Positions 1 through 10,443 of a stretch of 64,000 nucleotides of DNA are shown piece by piece. The number at the start of each line of letters is the position of its first letter. Position 1 is the stretch's first letter. Position numbers and translations under genes: made by a program. Source of the DNA: Blastobasis lacticolella (taxonomy: Eukaryota; Arthropoda; Insecta; Lepidoptera; Blastobasidae); the NCBI GenBank assembly GCA_905147135.1, contig LR990045.1:17646173-17710172 (forward strand), read 5' to 3'. The notes below the pieces were generated by a model. It worked only from the letters and a program-made list of their open reading frames with translations. It had not been told where the DNA came from and did no database searches.

Positions 1-200
1 GTTACACATCCAGTCGCCTGAATGTGCAGGTATCATCACGATATTTTCCCTTACCGTAAGAGCATCGGTTAGTATACACTATACAACCAATGTACCTACT
101 TAACTCAGAAAACAGTCATTGGTACATGGCCGGAGCGGGATTCGAACCCGGAACCTCTGGCTTACGAGTCGGATACTCTAACCGCTCGACCACCGACGCT
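1..200 (-). mobile_element. tRNA-derived SINE, cut by window edge
   Basis: Read on the minus strand, the right end (about 127-200) resembles a tRNA: an A-box-like TGGTCGAGCGG at 192-182, a CGT anticodon-like loop, and a perfect B box GGTTCGAATCC at 148-138. The acceptor arms pair poorly, so this is a SINE head and not a working tRNA gene. The body (1-125) matches the bodies of copies at 12779-12979, 28751-29046 and 31644-31980. The tail lies outside the window. Both internal RNA polymerase III boxes look intact in this copy. Confidence 0.75.
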
Positions 201-203
201 CTG

Positions 204-1854
204 TAATGTATTTAATGATAAATTGCATTATACAATTACGTAGTTATACACGGCTACCTGATTGTTACAGAATAAAATGGCGGCTCGACTATAAAGTTAG
301 ATATTACCTGCAACTCGACCTTAAGGTGATTGGTAAATATTATAGGTTCATTTGACATAATTTTTGCGACTTCTTGGTCTAAATCACCTATTTAGGTCCT
401 CGTTACTTTAAAGTCACAAACTATGAAGTCACTTCCGCGACCAATAGGTAATAATTACCTAACAGCGCCAAATCTAGTGGCAGGGAAGTCATCGCGATCA
501 TCACGCGTCGTTCGGTATGTTGTATGTAGTATGTTAGAGATTATGCAAAAAATGATGCAGAAGAGTTATTTAATCAACTTGTAAGTTAAATGATAAATTA
601 CCTACAGTCCGATTCCGTACGCAGTTTTTCACCTGGGACATTTTTGGTTTACTCGTTACCTAGTTAAATAGGTACTTCTTTACAATTGATTTGGAGCGAC
701 ATAGCAGCAAAAATAGGAAACTTCTAACTTGAAGTGAGATGATGATGTTAGTAAAAGAGTAACATCTCAGTAGGTACCTAAGTAGATATTGTATGATTAG
801 GCATTACATTACTTAGGTACAACATTAAATTTTATCTACAACCAGAGGTAAAAATAAACGGACTGTACCTATGCCTGTTTAAGGTGACTACCCATTTGAC
901 CATGTTTACACTATATTCTATGTACTGTACCTATTCATTTAATAATATAACTTAACAAATCGTTTAAGGGTGCTGAGGTCGGTTTATGTTTAACAGTTCA
1001 TTTTCTCCAGCCTTCAGACAGTTTCATTAAATCTTAGCCTTCAGTTTTAACTTCTCATTAATTGATCCTTTATTTTATTCATTTTCAGAGTCCTCACTTG
1101 TTGACATGTCGGAGGCTAAAGTGTGATCATCGGTTATTAAAAACTGATATTGTGTGAGTTTGTGTACTTCTGAAGATTTCTTAAGCACTTTTCTATTTTA
1201 AGATTCATCAAGTTTTCTTTTACATTTTCTATAATTCGTACTAGAGTGTCCGTACAGTTTTTTATCTTTGGCCATTTTTGGTTAACAAGCGATTACTTTA
1301 TTTTAAAACAAAAGGACCAGCGTTTAAAATACGTCCTAGATCACCAATTAACTGTCACTATGACCAACATAAATTAACTTCCAGGTCGCCACCGTCAACT
1401 TTGACTTACTAGTCGGATTTCCGAGTTACACGGACTTTCAGGTTAACCTAAGATGAAGTTATATTAAGTATCTGCAATACTAACGTTGGAATTGGTAGCA
1501 AAATTGACTTACAAGAAAGTACCTTGAAGTCGTTGGCTAAGAAAAAATTACGTCATAATTACCTAAAATTACCGTAGGTATAAGTCATAGCGATCTATCG
1601 GTCTACATTTTAAGTCGATTCTACCAGATTTTCCGACCTTTTTTCAACCATAAAGTAAATTACCTTTGTGGTGTGTCGCTGAAGTAAAAATTACGTAATA
1701 TTAACCTATATTTTAACTTGTAGTAAAAATGTAGTTATAGTCGAAATATTTGGTGGATGGGACGTTAATTTTACTTAGAGAGGTAATTTAGTCTTAAGAC
1801 CAGAAAAAAATGTATTATGTTTGCTAGGTTGTGTCATAATGTCATAGGTCTCTA
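204..1854. other. noncoding, AT-rich intergenic DNA
   Basis: No coding exon, RNA gene or clear element was seen here on either strand. The sequence is AT-rich and all reading frames are broken. Confidence 0.6.
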
Positions 1855-2312
1855 CTCTTATCCCTGTGCATATCTTCACCCATGATCTTATACGTTGACG
1901 ATGGTTAATAAACGCGCGCCGGTACCTACCAATATTCAACCGGTTTAATACCTCGAAAACTCTAGGGTGAATTTTTGCGGGCGTTGGTATGCAAAGCCTC
2001 ATGTCTGGCAGTACTTTGTAAAGATCTCATCCCTGTACCCATTTTCGCCCATTGTCTTATGTTTACAAACTACCGCTACTTTAACATTGAATATCCCGAA
2101 AACTGTAGGGCTGATTATTTTTGCGCGTTGGTATGTACAGCCTCATGGATATCTAGCCGTACTTTGTAAAGACTTATCCCTCCTGTGCACATCTTCGCCC
2201 TTGGTTTTATACGTGTATGAACCACCCATATTTTCACATCAATGATTTCATATTACAAAAACTCTAGAACGGACTATTTGTACATTGGTATGCAATACTT
2301 ATACCACGTCCA
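1855..2312. repeat. diverged tandem repeat, about 3 units
   Basis: A block of roughly 140-160 bp recurs. The landmark AAAACTCTAGGG-like string occurs near 1957, 2099 and 2258, each followed by a GCGTTGGTATGCA-like string. A 'ttatccctgtgc...ttcgccc' string occurs near 1858, 2026 and 2175. Units are strongly diverged and contain indels, so this is an old duplication. The open frames here are short and shift between units, so the block is judged noncoding. Confidence 0.6.
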
Positions 2313-2384
2313 GCATCGGTTAGTATAGGTCTCATGACTGTGTACATGTTGGATGACTATGCACATATTCGTCTAAGTCCTTAA

Positions 2385-2602
2385 ACTAGTAACAGACGTC
2401 CCGTTTTGGCTGGAGCCGACCAACCATTAGCTGCAGTTGATACTAATTAACTGATTAATTCGTTTGCGCCGGCGAGCCAACCTTGGTCGGACGTCCGATC
2501 ACGTCGCCCACACCCAAAAGCGACTTTATTTTATACTGCGTATCAACTGCAACTGACGGTTGGTCGGCTCCTTCAGCCAAAACGGAACGTCTGTTACTAG
2601 TG
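2385..2602. repeat. inverted repeat (fold-back), about 58-bp arms
   Basis: The left arm (2385-2443, ACTAGTAACAGACGT...GTTGATAC) is the imperfect reverse complement of the right arm (2540-2602, GTATCAACTGC...GTTACTAGT). The loop is about 96 bp. This resembles a fold-back or MITE-like element. The left edge of the 2,269-bp EcKinase-like duplication unit (2505) falls in the loop, so copies 2 and 3 keep only the right arm (about 4809-4871 and 7078-7140). Confidence 0.8.
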
Positions 2603-2801
2603 TTATGCCCAATCAGTGTATTTTAGAGGCAAGTGACGCCGTATATAAGAGATGATGGTACGCGGACAAAGTAGTAGGCATAATATCAAATACATTGCCT
2701 GCAAATATAGATTCAGGACAAATAATGGAAAAACAAAGTTTGCTTAGAAATCTCATTAGGTATATGTAGGTATGATAATTGAATACTTATAAACACAATA
2801 C

Positions 2802-4243
2802 TTAGGTTGTAGGAGAGTAAATATATCTCTCGACAATGTCATCAAATAACTCCGTAACTCGGATGCGATAGTCACTATTTTCTTCAGCAATAGCTATAAA
2901 TTCTTCACTGCGTGACACTACATTAATTTGTCTGCTTTTATCAGGATCCGAAAACAATTGTTCTCTCCTCTCAGAGCTCATTGCAACTATTGGCACAATT
3001 ATTGCTGCCTGGGTTATTCCAAACATAACACTTTCTTTATAGGATTGAATTAATGACGGTTTATCCAAGACAGTACACACATCGATATTCTTAGACTTAA
3101 GATCCTCGGATAATATTTCGTAATAAAAACTCAATATTTCGTCTGTATACATGTCTCTGTAGCTCTTGGTGGTGTTAAAAAATAGCAGTGAAGATAAGTC
3201 TAGCATGGGTGAGCAATATAACACAGTTTGAAAGTCCACAATTAGCGCGTGAAGCTTACCATCACCTTCTTTTTTCAAAAATATATTGTTTGTCCATAAA
3301 TCACGATGGACAATAACATTTCTATAAGTTACGCTGGGTTTCATAAGGGCTACGGCGCCTTCATACAGCATGGGCACGACAGTTTCTAAACGCTTCGCAA
3401 AGTCTGGCTTTGACCGAAATGATGAGTAAACTTTAAGGAAATCAATGACAGCATTACGTCCCGCATCGCGCCAGTCATCACCTGCCTCAGGCTCTTTAAG
3501 ATAGTCACTGTAATCTTCCCATATTCTGTAGAGTTTGCCAAGTTCTTTAGTCTTCTTCTCCTCGTAGATGATAGACTGCGCGTGAAACTTAGCCATCGTC
3601 ACCACGGTAGCCTTTATTTCATCATGACCCATGGTGCTGAGGTGACAAGGCATCACGTAACCCAACTCAGCCACATCTTCAAACACAAACAGATCGTCCC
3701 TAACGAACAGTAATTCAGGACGCCACTTGAATGTACTCTCTGGAAACACACACTTGAAATCAATATAAATTAAATTGCGGGATAGTGTAAGGAAACAATA
3801 GATATAAATTAAATTGTGGGATAAAAAAAGAAGAAGACAGAGGCTGTGCTACAATTTTTCTCTGCATACCGCTGCTACCGATATGTACCGACTATATTTC
3901 TGCAATGAAGTGTTTATTAATTCATCTTTTTGTTGATTTATAACAAAAACGGCTTACCATCAAACTGTTTAAAAAGCTGTCTGAGCATAATATATTCCTT
4001 ATGGAAAAAGCCAAGTTCCTTCAAGTACTTGGCTTTCCACTCGTCGAATCCTGGCATGCATTTTACAAAGAACTTCAAGACCTGCGAACCATTATTTGTT
4101 TCAACTGTGACCGTCAATCTGAGATGGTCACCAAGGTGCCCAATTAATTTATCAGAATAATTATCTAAGGACCACTTCAAAATTTTAGAATACTGATATC
4201 GTTCCATTATTATGGAAATTTCATCTTCGTTAATAAGCGACAT
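2802..4243 (-). CDS. EcKinase-like (ecdysteroid 22-kinase-like/CHK) protein, copy 1
   Basis: Two coding exons, 4243-3958 and 3739-2802, give 407 codons plus stop. The donor is G|GTAAGCC and the acceptor TTTCCAG|AG, both phase 1. The family is aminoglycoside-phosphotransferase-like small-molecule kinases (EcKinase, PF02958), many of which phosphorylate ecdysteroids or plant compounds. Visible landmarks are FVK with candidate ATP lysine K61, candidate glutamate E83, the Brenner-type VHRDLWTNN (H240, D242, N246/N247) and the DFQ metal motif (D264). About 407 aa is normal for the family, and all catalytic landmarks are present. I chose MSLINEDE as start because the conserved N-terminus begins there; an in-frame extension to 4318 exists but reads into sequence that differs between copies. 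This copy alone has Glu at residue 374. A minus-strand AATAAA lies about 270 nt past the stop (2530-2525). The substrate is unknown. Confidence 0.93.
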
Positions 4244-4303
4244 TTTCCTATTCAGTGGTCTGAATACAGAACACGTCTCGTGCAGAATCTGTATAGTACC
4301 CAG

Positions 4304-4773
4304 CAGGGGGCGTACCACAATCTTTTCAAAACAAGGTTAAAATAACCTTGTTTAGAATAAGGTTATTATAATGTTATTGTAATGTTATTGTATTCTTACT
4401 TTGATCCGTACCATGACCTCCTAAAACAAGCTTGAATTGTTGCTACTACAATCTTATCTGACCCAATGACGGCGTCGCATTTGTTAAGTTTTGTATTGCC
4501 GTCAAATTTTATTTGAATTAGCACACACTTAGTTCCAATTTCGGTCACCGGTTTGTGGCACTAACATAGAGAGGTGCATGAACGAATGTTTTGTGGTTAT
4601 TTTAGGCTAGATTCATTCACTCAAACAAGCTTACTTTCTAAACCGTACCATGATCTTTACGTTTTTGTTTGACAGTAGGAAGTTTTGTTTGACATTATTA
4701 TTGTTTTTATGTCAAATCCATCAATCTAATAAAAGTCACTTTTTCATGGTGGATATAATGATGGATATAATGA
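4304..4773. other. 470-bp spacer specific to units 1 and 2 (probable 5' flank of copy 1)
   Basis: This segment lies just upstream of EcKinase-like copy 1 and recurs essentially unchanged at 6573-7042 upstream of copy 2. It is absent upstream of copy 3. It holds a small palindrome (AAGGTTA...TAACCTT around 4333-4348) and AT-rich runs. No open frame in it resembles a known protein. By position it is likely to carry the promoters of copies 1 and 2, which is inference. Confidence 0.6.
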
Positions 4774-5070
4774 CGCCCACACCCAAAAGCGACTTTATTT
4801 TATACTGCGTATCAACTGCAACTGACGGTTGGCCGGCTCCTTCAGCCAAAACGGAACGTCTGTTACTAGTGTTATGCCCAATCAGTGTATTTTAGAGGCA
4901 AGTGACGCCGTATATAAGAGATGATGGTACGCGGACAAAGTAGTAGGCATAATGTCAAATACATTGCCTGCAAATATAGATTCAGGACAAATAATGGAAA
5001 AACAAAGTTTGCTTAGAAATCTCATTAGGTATATGTAGGTATGATAATTTAATACTTATAAACACAATAC

Positions 5071-6512
5071 TTAGGTTGTAGGAGAGTAAATATATCTCTC
5101 GACAATGTCATCAAATAACTCCGTAACTCGGATGCGATAGTCACTATTTTCTTCAGCAATAGCTATAAATTCTTTACTGCGTGACACTACATTAATTTGT
5201 CTGCTTTTATCAGGATCCGAAAACAATTGTTCTCTCCTCTCAGAGCTCATTGCAACTATTGGCACAATTATTGCTGCCTGGGTTATTCCAAACATAACAC
5301 TTTCTTTATAGGATTGAATTAATGACGGTTTATCCAAGACAGTACACACATCGATATTCTTAGACTTAAGATCCTCGGATAATATTTCGTAATAAAAACT
5401 CAATATTTCGTCTGTATACATGTCTCTGTAGCTCTTGGTGGTGTTAAAAAATAGCAGTGAAGATAAGTCTAGCATGGGTGAGCAATATAACACAGTTTGA
5501 AAGTCCACAATTAGCGCGTGAAGCTTACCATCACCTTCTTTTTTCAAAAATATATTGTTTGTCCATAAATCACGATGGACAATAACATTTCTATAAGTTA
5601 CGCTGGGTTTCATAAGGGCTACGGCGCCTTCATACAGCATGGGCACGACAGTTTCTAAACGCTTCGCAAAGTCTGGCTTTGACCGAAATGATGAGTAAAC
5701 TTTAAGGAAATCAATGACAGCATTACGTCCCGCATCGCGCCAGTCATCACCTGCCTCAGGCTCTTTAAGATAGTCACTGTAATCTTCCCATATTCTGTAG
5801 AGTTTGCCAAGTTCTTTAGTCTTCTTCTCCTCGTAGATGATAGACTGCGCGTGAAACTTAGCCATCGTCACCACGGTAGCCTTTATTTCATCATGACCCA
5901 TGGTGCTGAGGTGACAAGGCATCACGTAACCCAACTCAGCCACATCTTCAAACACAAACAGATCGTCCCTAACGAACAGTAATTCAGGACGCCACTTGAA
6001 TGTACTCTCTGGAAACACACACTTGAAATCAATATAAATTAAATTGCGGGATAGTGTAAGGAAACAATAGATATAAATTAAATTGTGGGATAAAAAAAGA
6101 AGAAGACAGAGGCTGTGCTACAATTTTTCTCTGCATACCGCTGCTACCGATATGTACCGACTATATTTCTGCAATGAAGTGTTTATTAATTCATCTTTTT
6201 GTTGATTTATAACAAAAACGGCTTACCATCAAACTGTTTAAAAAGCTGTCTGAGCATAATATATTCCTTATGGAAAAAGCCAAGTTCCTTCAAGTACTTG
6301 GCTTTCCACTCGTCGAATCCTGGCATGCATTTTACAAAGAACTTCAAGACCTGCGAACCATTATTTGTTTCAACTGTGACCGTCAATCTGAGATGGTCAC
6401 CAAGGTGCCCAATTAATTTATCAGAATAATTATCTAAGGACCACTTCAAAATTTTAGAATACTGATATCGTTCCATTATTATGGAAATTTCATCTTCGTT
6501 AATAAGCGACAT
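5071..6512 (-). CDS. EcKinase-like protein, copy 2 (chimeric middle copy)
   Basis: Coding exons are 6512-6227 and 6008-5071 with the same splice sites as the neighbouring copies; 407 aa. Catalytic landmarks are intact (K61, H240/D242/N246, D264). The protein matches copy 3 at residue 374 (Lys) but copy 1 at residues 15 (Arg) and 36 (His). With the silent and noncoding differences this makes the gene a recombinant: its 3' part comes from a copy-3-like parent and its 5' part from a copy-1-like parent. The upstream 470 bp are the same as for copy 1, so the two may share a promoter type. Confidence 0.93.
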
Positions 6513-6572
6513 TTTCCTATTCAGTGGTCTGAATACAGAACACGTCTCGTGCAGAATCTGTATAGTACCCAG

Positions 6573-7042
6573 CAGGGGGCGTACCACAATCTTTTCAAAA
6601 CAAGGTTAAAATAACCTTGTTTAGAATAAGGTTATTATAATGTTATTGTAATGTTATTGTATTCTTACTTTGATCCGTACCATGACCTCCTAAAACAAGC
6701 TTGAATTGTTGCTACTACAATCTTATCTGACCCAATGACGGCGTCGCATTTGTTAAGTTTTGTATTGCCGTCAAATTTTATTTGAATTAGCACACACTTA
6801 GTTCCAATTTCGGTCACCGGTTTGTGGCACTAACATAGAGAGGTGCATGAACGAATGTTTTGTGGTTATTTTAGGCTAGATTCATTCACTCAAACAAGCT
6901 TACTTTCTAAACCGTACCATGATCTTTACGTTTTTGTTTGACAGTAGGAAGTTTTGTTTGACATTATTATTGTTTTTATGTCAAATCCATCAATCTAATA
7001 AAAGTCACTTTTTCATGGTGGATATAATGATGGATATAATGA
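6573..7042. other. 470-bp spacer, second copy (5' flank of copy 2)
   Basis: Essentially a repeat of 4304-4773, placed upstream of EcKinase-like copy 2 and ending at the next unit boundary. No gene was recognised in it. Confidence 0.6.
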
Positions 7043-7339
7043 CGCCCACACCCAAAAGCGACTTTATTTTATACTGCGTATCAACTGCAACTGACGGTTG
7101 GCCGGCTCCTTCAGCCAAAACGGAACGTCTGTTACTAGTGTTATGCCCAATCAGTGTATTTTAGAGGCAAGTGACGCCGTATATAAGAGATGATGGTACG
7201 CGGACAAAGTAGTAGGCATAATGTCAAATACATTGCCTGCAAATATAGATTCAGGACAAATAATGGAAAAACAAAGTTTGCTTAGAAATCTCATTAGGTA
7301 TATGTAGGTATGATAATTTAATACTTATAAACACAATAC

Positions 7340-8780
7340 TTAGGTTGTAGGAGAGTAAATATATCTCTCGACAATGTCATCAAATAACTCCGTAACTCGG
7401 ATGCGATAGTCACTATTTTCTTCAGCAATAGCTATAAATTCTTTACTGCGTGACACTACATTAATTTGTCTGCTTTTATCAGGATCCGAAAACAATTGTT
7501 CTCTCCTCTCAGAGCTCATTGCAACTATTGGCACAATTATTGCTGCCTGGGTTATTCCAAACATAACACTTTCTTTATAGGATTGAATTAATGACGGTTT
7601 ATCCAAGACAGTACACACATCGATATTCTTAGACTTAAGATCCTCGGATAATATTTCGTAATAAAAACTCAATATTTCGTCTGTATACATGTCTCTGTAG
7701 CTCTTGGTGGTGTTAAAAAATAGCAGTGAAGATAAGTCTAGCATGGGTGAGCAATATAACACAGTTTGAAAGTCCACAATTAGCGCGTGAAGCTTACCAT
7801 CACCTTCTTTTTTCAAAAATATATTGTTTGTCCATAAATCACGATGGACAATAACATTTCTATAAGTTACGCTGGGTTTCATAAGGGCTACGGCGCCTTC
7901 ATACAGCATGGGCACGACAGTTTCTAAACGCTTCGCAAAGTCTGGCTTTGACCGAAATGATGAGTAAACTTTAAGGAAATCAATGACAGCATTACGTCCC
8001 GCATCGCGCCAGTCATCACCTGCCTCAGGCTCTTTAAGATAGTCACTGTAATCTTCCCATATTCTGTAGAGTTTGCCAAGTTCTTTAGTCTTCTTCTCCT
8101 CGTAGATGATAGACTGCGCGTGAAACTTAGCCATCGTCACCACGGTAGCCTTTATTTCATCATGACCCATGGTGCTGAGGTGACAAGGCATCACGTAACC
8201 CAACTCAGCCACATCTTCAAACACAAACAGATCGTCCCTAACGAACAGTAATTCAGGACGCCACTTGAATGTACTCTCTGGAAACACACACTTGAAATCA
8301 ATATAAATTAAATTGCGGGATAGTGTAAGGAAACAATAGATATAAATTAAATTGTGGGATAAAAAAGAAGAAGATAGAGGCTGTGCTACAATTTTTCTCT
8401 GCATACCGCTGCTACCGATATGTACCGACTATATTTCTGCAATGAAGTGTTTATTAATTCATCTTTTTGTTGATTGATAACAAAAACGGCTTACCATCAA
8501 ACTGTTTAAAAAGCTGTCTGAGCATAATATATTCCTTATGGAAAAAGCCAAGTTCCTTCAAGTACTTGGCTTTCCACTCGTCGAATCCTGGCATGCATTT
8601 TACAAAGAACTTCAAGACCTGCGAACCATTATTTGTTTCAACTGTGACCGTCAATCTGAGATGGTCACCAAGGTACCCAATTAATTTATCAGAATAATTA
8701 TCTAAGGACCACTTCAAAATTTTAGAATACTGATATCCTTCCATTATTATGGAAATTTCATCTTCGTTAATAAGCGACAT
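7340..8780 (-). CDS. EcKinase-like protein, copy 3 (5'-most, distinct upstream DNA)
   Basis: Coding exons are 8780-8495 and 8277-7340; 407 aa, catalytic landmarks intact as in the other copies. It differs from copies 1 and 2 by Gly at residue 15 and Tyr at residue 36. One A is missing from an intronic A-run near 8361-8366, so the exon 2 coordinates are offset by one base relative to an exact two-unit shift. A frame happens to stay open through the intron (to 8404), but the conserved splice sites argue against readthrough. Beyond 8840 the upstream DNA is unrelated to that of copies 1 and 2, so expression could differ. Confidence 0.93.
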
Positions 8781-8840
8781 TTTCCTATTCAGTGGTCTGA
8801 ATACAGAACACGTCTCGTACAGAATCTGTATAGTACCCAG

Positions 8841-9299
8841 TTCACTAAGAAAGTATTGACACAATGATACTCCGTACGTAATGTTAAGATAACGAGATAC
8901 TTATTTATTGTGAAATCAAATGTCTGCAGTCTTCATTATCACCTATTATCTATTACATCATTTTATATTACTATCACATATTATCTGAATCATTGTCTCG
9001 TTAATATGTTGAAATATCTTGTAGAAATATGTAACGCACCTACAGTAACTCTATCCTCATGTTTTTCGATAATAATATGCAATTTTATGAAAAACAAAAT
9101 GTAAATAATAAAATCACAAGATTATATAAATTGAATGTTTTATTTGAACGAAATGGGTATTAAAATAATTACAATAATATTTACAGAAGTAATTAATTAC
9201 AGGAATAGAGAATAATTACAGTAGTAAAAAAACCATTAGCCCAACTCAAAATGCGATAAATACATAGTTAATTACAAAAAAAGCAAAACAAATCAATTC
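8841..9299. other. AT-rich region upstream of EcKinase-like copy 3
   Basis: Unique sequence directly 5' of copy 3. It should include the promoter or 5' UTR of that gene, but no TATA box or initiator could be assigned with confidence. No gene was seen. Confidence 0.5.
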
Positions 9300-10250
9300 A
9301 AGTCAAACAGTCCGCCCCTGATTGTTCTCGGCACAAAGGTGCCAATTACCCATTAACCAGCTAGCGCGGGGGTCACCGGTGATGTCCTTAATACGACCTC
9401 CTAAGTCGCGTACTAACCTTTTCGCCTCTTCACCCCAACTGCCCAACGTCTCCACGGCGAAGGACACAAACTAAGGTAGCCTGCATAACTGCGTACTTCT
9501 GCTTTTTTTTCAGCAGCATCCTCCGCAGCAGCGACTGGCGAGATAACTTAGCGACAGTGCAAACGCACGTGGTCTCCCACACCAAGCACTTCCCATTTTT
9601 TTTAGGGTACCAGAGTCAGCCCATCTGGTCTTTTTCTGCCACCGCGGCTCCAGCACACAAGGGACACTGGCTGACACAAAGGCTTTGCGGAGTATGTCAT
9701 TCAGGGCGTGGTAACTCGGAAATCTACTGCAATGCTACTGCGCAACGGCGACAACTCAACCCATAATGGCCATGGCCTCCACCACAGTCGCAGGTGTATT
9801 CGTGGGATTCACACACCTTGCAGCCCAGGCGGAGAGGCACTGCCACACGTAGGAAGTTGTCAAGAAAGGTGCCCAAGTGAGGTGACGGAAGGACATGCAA
9901 CCACGCCCTGGATTCCGGCTGCGACACCGCCCTGAGCCTTGTCAAGTCTGTCAAGCAACTGCTTATGGACCCGCTTTTTTCTGCACTTAACTAGACCGGA
10001 ACTTCTGTTCAGAAATGAAACCATCGTCATCCAGGCGATGCATTACCGAAGACTCAATGTTTATCCTCACCTTCGCCGTCACATTACCGGGTAAATCTTT
10101 AGAGGGCACACTAAGGGCATTAAAAGCGAAAGTGAGGAGCAAACCCCAGTCGTCTACACCAATAGAATCAAAACTGTTAATTAAGCCACATAACCGACCA
10201 GCAGCCTGGTTCCGCGCAACCTTAGGGATGTGACGAAGAACGGGTGTCCT
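9300..10250 (-). pseudogene. broken retroelement reverse-transcriptase C-terminal fragment
   Basis: On the minus strand, pieces in different frames resemble the C-terminal part of a reverse-transcriptase protein found in many arthropod retroelements. These include a Cys-rich CDCGGGHGHYGLSC-like stretch (about 9797-9750), which matches the CxCG...HGLSC signature, and downstream pieces resembling 'AESH...AGSAADAAEKKK' and 'FAVETLGSWGEEA' (about 9560-9420). A segment around 10230-10020 also fits the same protein. Frames are interrupted by stops and shifts, so it is a dead copy. The retroelement clade cannot be fixed from this fragment. Confidence 0.6.
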
Positions 10251-10425
10251 CTTCTTTTAGAAACTTTCAGATCCGAGAGATTTCCTTAGGCTATGGTTGT
10301 TCTCAACTTCTCAGTCCTAATGACTATTGAATCTAATGAACTTTTCTTTAAAAATCGTCCTTGACATACCAGAGAACACCGAATTAATGAAAGACATAAT
10401 ATAACTTTAGCAATAAATGTATTAT

Positions 10426-10431
10426 TTTATT
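10426..10431 (-). other. polyadenylation signal of WDR75 homologue
   Basis: AATAAA on the minus strand, 13 bases past the TAG stop of the WDR75 homologue (10446-10444). The short distance implies a very short 3' UTR. Confidence 0.6.
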
Positions 10432-10443
10432 ATTACATTTACG

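Larger units (their letters stand above)
2505..8840. repeat. tandem triplication, 2,269-bp unit, with EcKinase-like genes
   Basis: The string CGCCCACACCCAAAAG starts at 2505, 4774 and 7043, exactly 2,269 bp apart. Units 1 (2505-4773) and 2 (4774-7042) are full length. Unit 3 (7043-8840) shares sequence only up to GTACCCAG and then runs into unrelated DNA, so it lacks the last 470 bp. Units differ at only about ten sites over 1.8 kb or more, so the duplication is very young, or is an assembly artefact. Single-base differences partition cleanly: near the left side unit 2 matches unit 3, near the right side unit 2 matches unit 1. Confidence 0.95.

Noticed and set aside
127..200. Functional tRNA-Thr gene
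   Set aside because: The acceptor stem pairs poorly and the sequence continues into a SINE body shared with three other copies.
7340..8404. 354-codon open frame as the full product of EcKinase-like copy 3
   Set aside because: It reads through the intron. The same splice donor and acceptor as in copies 1 and 2 are present, and the extra N-terminal residues do not resemble the family.
2505..8840. Array as a simple assembly error
   Set aside because: Diagnostic differences at both ends, different flanks and the exact chimera pattern fit a real unequal crossover. Without reads this cannot be fully excluded, so it is kept as a caveat.
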